Positions 25,301 to 35,900 of a stretch of DNA of 64,000 bases are shown here, one piece after another (position 1 is the first letter of the stretch; the number at the start of each line of letters is the position of its first letter). The notes beneath the pieces were generated by a model. That model was given only the letters and a program-made list of their open reading frames with translations. It was not told the DNA's origin and did no database searches. The position numbers and the translations under genes are program-made. The stretch comes from Arctopsyche grandis (Eukaryota; Arthropoda; Insecta; Trichoptera; Hydropsychidae). The stretch covers positions 29,218,001-29,282,000 of the forward strand of contig NC_135367.1 in NCBI RefSeq assembly GCF_051622035.1, in the 5' to 3' direction.

Positions 25301-27641
25301 ATTTGTGATAGAATGCGTGGTTATATTTATGTATTGTATTTTATTTTTACAAACCTCCTTTACGTTTCACTTACGATTACAATTCAGAGGACAATTTACC
25401 TCTTATCCGATCGTTTTCATACTTTGCCATATTGCTAAATAAATGGATCTTCTGCCATTACGATAGAGATAAAATATCGTTTAAGACGCGTTTGAAGTTC
25501 GAAGATTTTAAATCTGGGTAACGTTTATGTAGTCTTTAATTTTATACATAGATGGCGGTAGTAAAATAAAATTATTGGTATTTTTATTCAAAATAATAAT
25601 TTATATATCTTAATATTATTCAATGTTACATTTGTTATGTAGGTGGTCAAGTGTCTAGGAAAGTGTTCGAGTCGCTGAATCAAAATCGTCACACTAGTTC
25701 GAGGTTCGATTACGACGAAGATAAATATAAAAGAAAATCAGCACTCGAGAGAATCGTCAGGTGGTGGAAGTGAGTACAACTTTTCAGGCGAATAACACAT
25801 CGGTAGAATCACTAAAACTACTGTCGTCTTGGATGTTATTCCTCTTAACTGAGTTGTAAATCGCTTAAACCAGCGGTTCTTAACCTTTCCACCGCGTACG
25901 ACTATACATGTCCTAGCGAACATGCCCTCAGCGCGCGAGACACGCATAGATGTCTTGGAAGTTCCAACCTGTATAAGAGCCGTCTATAGTGTTAAAATTT
26001 TATAACTTGGTTGAAAATATTACTAAATGTATACTTTACCAAATTCAATAGATGGCAGTAGTCCAAAAAAATAAATATAGGTTGTAAAATTAAAAAAAAA
26101 AATTACAACCTATATTTATAGTCGAAAACGCGATAGCAAAATCCGCAAAAAAGCAGCCGCGTACAGGGCATGTTCGCTAAATTTGGTGACGCGGGCAAAG
26201 GGCTAAACTTATGTATGAACCCCTCTTGAACAACGGTTTTTTGCAGACCCATTACCAGGCTCAGCTCGGCAGATTGGATTTAGCGCCCCCCCCCCCCTTA
26301 AATTTTTAAACAATAAATTTTATGTTGAAGAAAAATATATTAAGACAAAAACAAAAAAAATTATTAAAAATTTTATTCCACATAGGCACGTTTTATATAT
26401 AAAAATGAATAAAACAAAATTAAATACCTATAACTATGAATAAATTCGGTAATGAAGACATTAATTTATATTCAACAATGAATTGAATAATTTTATCTCC
26501 GATATATTGTATGTTTCATATATACATATGTTTCAGCGGTATTTTGTGTAAAATATAATTACAAATTACCATTTGTACTGACGACAGTTGCTGTTTTACA
26601 AGTTTTATTCGTGATTCGTTGATATTTGACGGTCAGCTTCCTGCGTTCCTCGTAAATTATAATATTTTACAATCAGTATTGTTACTTTGAGTAGAAAAAT
26701 TAAGTTGAATATAGAATGTTTTATAAGTTCAAATAAAATCAAATTATTATTGTATCAATTTAATAATCAAAAAAAGAAAAATGGGGGTGCCTCACAGCGC
26801 CCCTTGTTTATGGCGCCCTAGGCACGTGCCTACACCTGCTACACCTTTGAGCCGGCCCTGCCCATCACCTCAACCCTTACCATTTCACCTCGTTCTTGAG
26901 ACTTAATTTGTGGCTAAATAATCTCACTTCGTTTTATTAAATACTAGTAAAAATGTATCGTTGGTTATTTAAATAAATAGTCTTGTATGGACCCAGTTTA
27001 AAAAATGCTCGCTTATACAATATCGAGCCGGAATCTTTCATGAAAAACCACCCCAAAGGGTTGTTTTTCACACAAAAGTCGTGTCTTAAAGTTTTTTCGT
27101 ATATGACTTATTGAACTAAATTACAAAAAAAAAATTCTACATCAGGCGACATTAGTGCTAGTGATTATCTAGATAAATAGAATATACCTATCGATGAACT
27201 GTCTTTTAATGCAATAAATGTACAATGGGTAGTCAAAATATAGAATATCAATATTTCGAATGTAAAAAAAATCAGCGTTTACTTGTATTGTTCGAATATG
27301 TAGCAAGAGGTGGATCACTCATTGGCTAGAATGATGTTTTCGGTACTTTAATTAAAATTGAATATTTTGCGTTTGTACAATTCGAAATATTGATACACCC
27401 AAATGTACCTACATATATTTATTTTGTAATAATATTCGATTTTTTTATTCATAGGAATACTTTGTCACCCGTTATGAAGAGAAGATCTATGGGAAGGAGG
27501 AATACGATGGCCATCATACTCGTTCTATTCGTTGTGGTTACGATATTAGTTATAATGGCAAAAATCGGCAGAGCTTCCATAGAAAATGACCCCGCTCTAG
27601 ATCCCAAAAACAACCTCAATATTATCGTGCACGACGGATGA
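22396..27641 (+). CDS. ZFPL1: Zinc finger protein-like 1, Golgi membrane protein
   Basis: ZFPL1 is a cis-Golgi integral membrane protein with B-box-like and RING-like zinc domains, needed for Golgi integrity through GM130 binding (family knowledge). Six exons: 22396-22497, 24522-24633, 24719-24912, 24995-25295, 25643-25769, 27455-27641; 1023 nt, 340 residues (human 310). The N-terminus [20 protein letters not shown] starts with the conserved Cys/His module; the second module reads [18 protein letters not shown] then [13 protein letters not shown] and [16 protein letters not shown] Ser-rich linker precedes a C-terminal hydrophobic helix ([18 protein letters not shown]) giving a tail anchor. 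Intron 1 (2 kb) holds a LINE fragment and a piggyBac MITE. The donor of exon 1 (AAG|GTTCAA) is weak. Confidence 0.93.
22904..23510 (+). mobile_element. RTE-type LINE fragment, 3' end of reverse transcriptase
   Basis: Translation gives [48 protein letters not shown] and then, after a frameshift near 23200-23250, [20 protein letters not shown] and [10 protein letters not shown], ending in a stop at 23491-23493 region and a GATGAT microsatellite tail. This order is the C-terminal end of RTE-clade non-LTR retrotransposons common in insects. It is 5'-truncated and frameshifted, so dead. It lies in ZFPL1 intron 1. Confidence 0.85.
23785..24342. mobile_element. piggyBac-type MITE (family P1), copy 1, 558 bp
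   Basis: Termini CCCTTTGAATGCTGAC and GTCAGCACTCAAAGGG form an inverted repeat, and TTAA stands immediately on both sides (23781-23784 and 24343-24346). TTAA targets with CCCTTT-like ends define piggyBac elements. It has no transposase. A homologous copy lies at 45985-46545. Located in ZFPL1 intron 1. Confidence 0.9.
25386..25620. repeat. Dispersed repeat (family D), copy 1
   Basis: Phrases TCCGATCGTTTTCATACTTTG, CCATATTGC, AGACGCGTTTGAA and ATAGATGGCGGTAGTAAAAT recur in reverse complement at about 30390-30610. The unit sits in the intron after ZFPL1 exon 4. Its class is unknown. Confidence 0.5.
25871..26240. mobile_element. hAT-type (Charlie-like ends) MITE
   Basis: The left end CAGCGGTTCTTAACCTTTCC is the typical terminus of a widespread hAT group. 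The right end near 26215-26236 (AACCCCTCTTGAACAACGG) reads as its decayed inverse. The target duplication is not recoverable. It lies in ZFPL1 intron 5. Confidence 0.55.
26256..26860. mobile_element. hAT-type MITE, 605 bp
   Basis: Termini CAGGCTCAGCTC and GAGCCGGCCCTG are imperfect inverted repeats. Flanking octamers CCCATTAC (26248-26255) and CCCATCAC (26861-26868) match at 7 of 8. It carries a C-run at the left (TTTAGCGCCCCCC) and no coding sequence. It directly follows another hAT-like element in ZFPL1 intron 5. Confidence 0.7.
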
Positions 27642-28312
27642 TTTAGATTTCTCGTAAGCCATGCATTATATGTAGCGATCTCTGGGTAGTTAGTATAATA
27701 TATATATATATTCGTTTCTATTATTTAAATATTATACATACACATATACGTTGCGCACATGTGATCAACTCTTCGTACATTCCAGCACCGGTTTAAATCA
27801 ACGCAGTTGTGAATTAAAATCGAAACTATTTTGTATTTGTGTCTGTATACTTTGTACCCAGAGATGTAAATTGTTAATAAAATATCTGTTTTGATCAATC
27901 AATTAAACACTAGGGTGTAAATATGTGACCAATAATTTTATACTAGGTTTTTTTTTTTCCTATTAAACTTGACCGTTTAATTGAATGCGTTTTTCATTCC
28001 ACATAACATCCTGTAATGCTGTAATGTTGGCAAATATTTGAATAATTACAATACGCATCTAAAATGCATTTATTTATATAGTATTAGGTTATAAATTGTT
28101 ATATATTCAATATAATATTTTATTTGCAATTTATATACATACTTATAATGTTTGAAGCTTATTTTTAAAGATTATTTATTTGTCATTGAATGTTTTTATA
28201 TATATATACACACACATACATGCGTATAAAGTATAATAAAATAACGATGTATACTCAAAAAAAAAAATAAAAACAAACACTTTATTTTCATTAAACTTAT
28301 AACATTCTATGT
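27642..28312. other. ZFPL1 3' UTR and spacer between convergent genes
   Basis: AT-rich; AATAAA at 27876-27881 is a likely ZFPL1 poly(A) signal and TTTATT at 28281-28286 (minus AATAAA) the likely signal of the downstream protease. Microsatellite TATATATACACACACA lies near 28200. No other feature is seen. Confidence 0.5.
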
Positions 28313-31300
28313 TTACGGCTGAATTCTGTCGAGGATCCACTTCAGGTAGTGATCGACTTTTGTATATATTGCAGGTGCGTTTCCTCCGCACATCGTTGTA
28401 CCAAACGAAACTATTCCGTACAGGTAATACTTTGGAATGCCGCTCTCAGCATCAACCTTGAATGACATTCGAAATTGTACGTTTTATTTGCCAACTTTTT
28501 GTATTCATCACATGTGTACGTACTTTCATGAGAGGTCCTCCGGAGTCTCCGCCACACGAGTCTTCGCCGAAGATTCCTCCGGCGCACGATTGACGCTGGC
28601 TGAGTTCTGCGCTTTTGTAAAATGCGGCACAAACGCTCAACGGGACCAGAGGGATCTTGAGTGTCTGCAGTACCGGGGCCAGCGCCTGTGTTGACATGTT
28701 TGTTATGCCCCATCCGGCCACCTCCATGATTTCTTTGTCAGTGGTGTTGAAAAGACCATGCGGGAGACATATCGGAGACACCCAACCTTGACGGTGGAAA
28801 GTGTGAATTAATTGAATATGTTCAACAAGTAAACGAATTAAATTCAACAAAATTACCATTGTAATTAGGTGCATGCTCGAGACGGAGGAGAGAAATGTCG
28901 TGTGATAGCTTAGGTTGGTTGTACTCTTCGTGTACGATCATTTTTATTATTTTTATGTCTTGGACTTCTTCTGCACACACTCCGTTGACGCAGTCGATTA
29001 ATTTGGATTGATCGTACTCTCCGAGTCTGACGATTTTTCTGGAATATTTTATTTTTTATTTTAATTTATACCAACAGGTACTCCCAATGCGCCATCCTGG
29101 CCAGAAACATTGTACATTTGATACAAATATTATTAGTATTATATACATACATATCAATTAATATCCAAAGAGACATCTATGGTCGAATTTGTAAATTTGC
29201 AGCATTTTATACAATTCGAGATTGCTGAAAACTCGAGATTTTGCGAGAAAATGGGTATGGTTGCCAATTTGTTGGAACCGTTTCAATGAAAATCAGATAA
29301 ATTGGCAAACTCTGATAGGAAACGATCGACCTGGAGTCACAAATCTGAGGTCTGGCCAGCAGAAGCCAGTGGGATTTGAACCAGTGACCACTCCGTTCAC
29401 AGCATTACATACTAACCACTGGTCTATTCTGCTAGTTTGTAAAATATTTATGTTTATATATGTTACAGTGAAAGCATATTTCAAGTGAAAATATACATAT
29501 TTTCACCAATTCCTATCCTAACCCTTAAATAATACCAACCCTAACAATCTAATCTTAAATGAATAAAACCAACCCTGAAAATGTTACCTAACCTAACCAC
29601 TGGTCCATTCTGCTAGTTTGTAAAATATTTATGTTTATATATGTGGTAGAGAATCCTGACAGGTGACGCTGTTCAGGACCACGGTTAGGATGAGGCGGTT
29701 GAGGTGAAGACCAAACACATGCGTTTTCAGGTTGTTTATTAAGATGATACGTGCAGAGGTTTAGCGACCAACCGCGCGGAGCACAGGTCCAACTGCGACT
29801 AACCATTACATCCCTGCCTCTTCTCACAATCAGTCGTAACATACCCTTTCTCAGCCTTAGCCCATACATCAGCCTTCGTTAATTCCCTACATATACATAT
29901 GTTACAGTGAAAGCATGTTTCAAGTGAAAATATATTTCCACCAATTCCTATCCTAACCCTTAAATAATACTGTGGCGGCTCGCTTATACGACATGGTCGA
30001 GTTTGGTTGCCTTCCTGCGAGTGGGAACCAACTCGGCTGGGTTCGGAGAGCCACTACTCACTCTGCCTTTAGCTGTCATATAATAAACACGTGCATTAAC
30101 ATGCCAGTCGTCTCATTCGTTCATCCCCCATAACTGGTGACCCCGACCCCGAAGCGAGCCGCCACAATACCAACCCTAACAATCTAATCTTAAATGAATA
30201 AAACCATCCCTGAAAGTGTAACTGGTTATGATTTCACTGAAACGTCAGTGAAAATATATTTTCACTTGAAATATAATTTCACGGTGACATATACACATGT
30301 ATGTATTCAAAGCGTCATCGACATGTCTACAAATAAATAAAAGAAGATCAAGAAATTGAGATGGAGTGCACTATTCCAAAAAACCTCTTCTATAATTTGT
30401 ATATAAAATTATTATTTTGAAGAATAATTTTATTTTACTACCGCCATCTATGTTTAAAACTAAAAACTGGATAAACGTCAGGCACTTTTCAGAAATTCAA
30501 ATTTCAAACGCGTCTAAAACGATATTTTTTCTCCATCGTAATGGCGGAGGATACTTAAGCTTATATTGATGACCAAAATGAGCAATATGGCAAAGTATGA
30601 AAACGATTGGATACGAGGCAAATTTTGAAGCTAAAAGGAGGTATGTAATATGTAAAAAGGAATACACAGATCACTGTGCGAAGAAGATAATTTGGGATTA
30701 ATATGTCATTATGGATGTATAATGAGGAGAGACAGAAAGTGAAATGACTATAATAATGGACATGGGATGTGTTTGGCACCCATGAGAGTGTAAAACGTTA
30801 CAATTCAGGTAAATTTGGTAAACTTACAAACTTGTTTCTTGCTCTTTGACGCAATGTGCTGCAGTCAATACGTATAGTTTACTGATGAGAGATCCTCCAC
30901 ATTGAAAATTGAAATCATCATCATCGGCTGTAATTTGATATGTGTATTATTTGACTGCAAGTTATTTACAAGCAATATGTGATTATGTATAAATTAGAGT
31001 TTCCAATTCGAATATATTCAGCCTATTTTGAACTATTCGTTATTTGAGCAATTATTCGTGAAATTCTAATTAAATATTTTACAAATATAGAATTTTTTTA
31101 ACATAATACAATTTTATTTTTAAATCGAAATGTTACTTTTTCTCTTTAATATATGTGGACTCCACTCATTTTAATTATTTTGAATTAATATTTCACACTG
31201 TTTTCTATTGTTTAAAATTAATTGAATATATTCGAATAGTTGGAAACTCTTGTTTAAATAGGCATTGAAATCTTAAAATAAATATAAGCATTCCCTTTTT

Positions 31301-32048
31301 TATGGAAAGAAATAATTTTAAGAATTTTGCATCCTGGAAACTTATTTATTTTAAAACGACGCTCACCATAACCGAGCAAAGCTATCCAAGGATACTGGCC
31401 GAGGGCTGCGTTTTTGCCCCCAATAATTCTGTCAGCCGTGCTCTCTCCGCATCCTTCCTCCGGGTCTTCAATGAGTTGCCAAGCCGGATGGTTGGCGATA
31501 TTGGGATTCGTATATTCCAGACTATCATCGTCTTGGGCGTTTTTGCTTTCAATGGTTTTGTTTTTTTTGTTTTCAACCGTCTCGGGTAGGCCAGTTTTAT
31601 CTACAGTAGTTTTGTTTTTATGGATCGTGTTAGTATCATTAGTAATCGTTATAGTGACTTGGATTTGATCGATTTTCTCTTTTGAATTTATAAACGATCG
31701 TGATAATTTTTTAATACTGATCGTCTCTTCCTCGTGATGTGCATCATTTGTTCCCTCGTAACCCTCCGTGTACGTCGGCAGCTTTGCGTGATAATCCCAA
31801 TACATTTTGGCTTCTTGGGGAGTCATGGGTTTTAGGTCGTCGACTGGTATGGTTTCATTGTTATTGCTGTACATTTCTTCATTCAAAATATCTATTTATA
31901 AGTAATGAAGCATAAGGATTACTAATTTTAACGCGATTGATACACACACACATATGTGTAATATAAAAATATGCTATTTACCAATATAATTGCTCGCATT
32001 GAAACCTATGCACGTAGCGACTAATATAATTAGTGATATTTTGTTCAT
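28313..32048 (-). CDS. Secreted trypsin-like serine protease, no clip domain (SP1)
   Basis: An S1-family extracellular zymogen. Six minus-strand exons: 31982-32048, 31367-31891, 30828-30927, 28857-29038, 28524-28786, 28313-28456; 1281 nt, 426 residues. Residues 1-18 form a signal peptide (MNKISLIILVATCIGFNA). A long hydrophilic, Asn/Thr/Lys-rich pro-region carries a single Cys (EEGCGES) just before the activation site ADR|IIGG. The triad is present: LTAAHC, SHDISLL and GGDSGGPL; Asp six residues before the active Ser (EDSCGGDS) predicts cleavage after Arg/Lys. The catalytic part resembles insect clip-domain proteases, yet the pro-region has no six-Cys clip domain. It lies in tandem with the protease at 32978-38313, same strand, suggesting duplication. 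Substrate unknown; immune or coagulation cascades are possible. Confidence 0.9.
29060..29430 (-). mobile_element. tRNA-derived SINE (family A), best preserved copy
   Basis: Read on the minus strand: an A-box-like TAGACCAGTGG (29416-29426), a B-box GGTTCAAATCC (29372-29382) about 35 nt downstream, a body shared with 5334-5645 and 43652-44041, and an A/T-rich tail at 29040-29060. The box spacing fits a Pol III tRNA-type promoter. It sits in the intron of SP1. The region 29430-29600 just beyond is repeated at 29600-30220, indicating a local duplication. Confidence 0.75.
29971..30166 (+). mobile_element. Family-T LTR insertion with inverted right end
   Basis: It starts TGTGGCGGCTCGCTT, runs through the 161-bp LTR, continues into ACTGGTGACCCCGAC, and ends AAGCGAGCCGCCACA, the exact inverse of its own start. 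A 4-bp target duplication ATAC flanks it (29967-29970, 30167-30170). The unoccupied site is visible in a nearby duplicate at about 29520-29545 (TTAAATAATACCAACCCTAA). Lies in the SP1 intron. Confidence 0.85.
30300..30790. repeat. Relics of an RTE LINE and of dispersed repeat D
   Basis: Bases 30315-30362 (GACATGTCTACAAATAAATA, GAGATGGAGTGCA) and 30705-30750 (AATGAGGAGAGACAGAAAGT) are decayed matches to the RTE fragment at 22930-23210. Between them, 30390-30610 is a reverse-complement copy of the repeat at 25386-25620. It appears that repeat D inserted into an old RTE copy. SP1 intron. Confidence 0.5.
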
Positions 32049-32977
32049 TTTGTTTCCAACTACTCTCCAGAAACCACTCAGTTTCACTTCTGAAGAAAAT
32101 AATTTAATGTTAACTCTGCAGATTTGATTTTGAATTACCAATTGCTTTATATGTATATATACAGTGAGTTTTTTTTATATTCCATTTAATTTTTATCACG
32201 TGAAAGATACAGATTATATATTTGTTCGTTTATATAGAGACGCAATATTTGTATTTTAGATATTAACAAAAGTTACTTCAGTATAATTGTTTATAAGTGA
32301 CTTTGAAGTTGGAACATTCTTTGATTTATTATGTCGAAATTAAAAATCAGTACAGCCTGTGTAAGTCTAATTTTTAATCCATGAAACGACCCATAAAATT
32401 ATTTTCATTCGCTATAAATTTTGCAATTTCTTGATTTGTTATGGGTAAGGTTTTACATCTGATCTACATACACTCTTAAATACTAAAACTCTTTCATAAT
32501 ATTTATATTTCAGTATATAAAATATTAATCGAATTGCCCAGTGTTTATGATATGAATGAAAAAATTCATAACAAATTTGATGGTTCAAAATTAGACAACC
32601 AACCATTAATTTTTATATACATACATGTTTGTAGAAAGTAAAAGAGAAAAATAGTCAAAATAAATACGTACATACATATATAATTCGCACACACATTTAT
32701 TATAAAAAAACTTATATAAAATCATAAAAATTGAGCAAATTCAATGCGATAATTACACTATCACATTTATACACTTAATAAGTTATATTATATATTACAC
32801 AAATTCGTATTCTATTTAATGAAAAGTTCACCACACAGTGGCACTTTGGTCTTCACTTAACATCACCTTAAGCATTACAATATACATATCTACGGTCAAG
32901 TCGACCGTTCCGCACCGAAGATCAGGTCTTTTAATCCTTGTTGATATAAAAACTCGGCATTCAAACACCGATCATTA
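32049..32977. other. Spacer between the two protease genes
   Basis: AT-rich, without open frames or recognised repeats. It would hold the SP1 promoter (32050-32300) and the 3' UTR of the upstream protease. A TATA-like TATATGTATATATACAG lies near 32150. Confidence 0.35.
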
Positions 32978-35900
32978 TTATAACTGTATCGTATCCAGTA
33001 TCCAGTCTAGGAAAGATTCCACTCTGGTGTAGACTCCTGGCAGTGCTGCCGTACCGCAGCGCCGAGGACCAAAAGATACTATTCCAATTAACGAGGCTCT
33101 ACGACCAGTCTCGGCTTCAAAGAACAGAGGTCCGCCGCTATCACCTAAAAGCAATGAAAAATATATTTGAAGCATATTATTAACGGCGTTACCGATCAAT
33201 TATATTATGATTCGATCGGCTACAATGCAATTCCGAGAGGCGATAATTTGCAAAGTCATGCCGAATACGGTGTGAAGCTCGTGACTGAATTTTTTTGTGA
33301 GCTGTGCATGGAGGATTAAATTTAGATTATAATACCTTCGCAAGCGTCCATGTTTTCGATACCTCCAGTGCAAACTTGACTCGTTGAAACTGTTATGTTG
33401 AATCTTGTTCTATAAGTTTGTATGCATTGTGTTGTGGAGATGATGGAGAGCCTCACCCATTTTAGTGTTGCAGATCCGGCCATTATACCTTAATGTAAAG
33501 GGGGAAATACTTTTAGCAACAAAAATAAGTATAGTGAGGACAAAAAACACTGTATAATAATTTTTCAATGATGCTCTTAACACATTGTATGCGGGAAACG
33601 GAGATTACAGTCTTTAGCGTTTTGTTGCTTGACAGCGAGAGACTGTAATCTCCGTTTTTTTACCCATGCTCTCCGACTGTAATTTCCGTTGAAAGAAATA
33701 GACAACTAAACTAACCTTTATTCTATACAACAAAATTTTTGAAGTGAGAAAAATATTTCCACCGTCTTAATTCTAAAAATTATAGCACAATTTAAACCAA
33801 AATAAAATTTTTACTAGGGTTACCAATCTTTTTTATACAAAAAAATTTTGAAGTGGAAAAAAAATTCCATCATTTTTAGGCTATAAATGATAAATGATAT
33901 AAATCAGCCTTCTTATACAACAATTTTTAAAATGTAATATTTTAAATTTTGCAATTATTTATATCAATGGTGATGGGAATTTTTTTAGATTTTTTTTGTA
34001 TAAAAATGGTTGGTTTCCCCTTTTTAAAATACTAATCGATTAATTAGAAGGCTTTAAAGCCTTGTTTAAACAGTCATTAGAACTTCCATTTTAATTTTAT
34101 TTGATTCAGTCGATAGTTTTGTTCAATTTACAAACATTTATAAAAGATTTCATAATTTTTTGAAATTTTCCATTTTTTGAAAATTTTTATGATTTGTGCC
34201 CGCTACACGGCAAGGGACAGTTACGATTTCGCCCGCAAGCAAAGTGTTAAATTATTAAAAAAGCAATTCTTGTAATGTTTGTGAATATTGGCTTGAAAAA
34301 TATGCTAAATATTTTGATGAAATTAAAAGGTTGATATAAAATTTGAGTAAACAACATAAATTACTATGAGTTTTAAAATAAATAAATTATTTTAAGATAT
34401 TAACATAAAAAATTTTTCTAACTCAGTCATTGTTAGTCATTGTTAGATCCAAAAATATGTCATCAATCGAACTTACTGCCTGCAAATTTACCTGTATTAG
34501 TTGAACCCCATCCCGCAACGATAACTTGTCTGCCTGTCAAATTTTGTACTCTTTCAAGAGTGTCTGCAAAAGGTAAACACAGTGGACTCACAAACCCTAA
34601 AACAAAATACATATGAAATTTGTTGTTCATTTATCCAAACTCTATTCTATTTTTTTCTATTCTTATATATAAAATATTACTCACTGGTCACGGTGACCGG
34701 AGTTGTGAGTCTCACTAGAGCAATATCGTTGCTCAATCTGGGATTGTTGTAAGTGGGATGAACGAGCACCTGTTCAGGTGAGAAATCTTGCGGTGGGTCA
34801 CCACAATCAGTCCCGCTACAATCCGTATCGTTCCTGTCATCTAACTCTCCTAATCTGACGGTGGTTCTGAAAATATATTGTACAATGGTTAGACATATTG
34901 ATACAGTTATGCCAAGACGGCTGAAATTTCAATGAACTACTTACAATTCTAAACTCGTGGGTAAATTGGACACGCAATGGGCCGCTGTGAGAACATATCT
35001 GCGGCTTATCAACGTGCCTCCACATCTGTACAACGGGTTTGGGCTGCCGCTCCCTGAAACGAAACGATGCTAATTGAAAATTTGCAACAGTTGGTCGATG
35101 AATGACAGATGGTCGATGGGGTTTTCTTTCCTTTTGATTTCGTGTGTGTCGAATTTGGGTTTTAGCCTCAGTTCTCATTTTCAAAATGATTTCGTACAAT
35201 TATATGATTTCATGAATATTCTTCCAATTTAACGAAATTGAATGAAATCAATGAAAAGTTTTTGTTCATTAACTGTATTTTTTAAGCTATAAATACACGC
35301 ATAAATATATGCTATCCACACACAAACATGCTTTAAAAAGTTTTGCAAAATAGTGCATCTGAAGCGTTTATTTCAGAAAACCATTTAAAAATAAATGCTT
35401 TTAATTGGTACAATTATTTCAAAAAACCTTCTATTAGGAAAAAGCATTGTTCTAAATTATAAAATTACGAAAAATTATTGAATATTGAAAACGGAAGTTA
35501 GGAGATGATTCGTAATTTTCTTGGCATGTGGAGATTTTTTGTGCATATATTAAATAAAATCATCTTTTGTGTATTTGGGCTCAATAAGGTTCACCACTGC
35601 TGGTCTACATAATACAGATAGAAGTATGGAATCGTTTTAATGACACATTTAGAAAGTTGCAGATATCAAAAAAGTACTCATGATGGTTAGGTCCATCATG
35701 AGTACATGAGAGAATTTCGAAATATTAATTTAAAAAAATTTAAAATATCATTAAAAATCAACTGAAAAACAGTTATTAAACATGAAACAGATTTCAAAAA
35801 ATTCTGACTTGGCGAATTTGCAATATTAACATGGAGAAGTTCATAAAATGTCTTTAAAAGACCTGATTGCAAAATTTTCAAAATAAAATATAGGCTAAGA

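Noticed and set aside
29372-29426. Possible tRNA gene (A and B boxes)
   Set aside because: No cloverleaf can be drawn, and the body recurs as a SINE family; it is a tRNA-derived SINE head.
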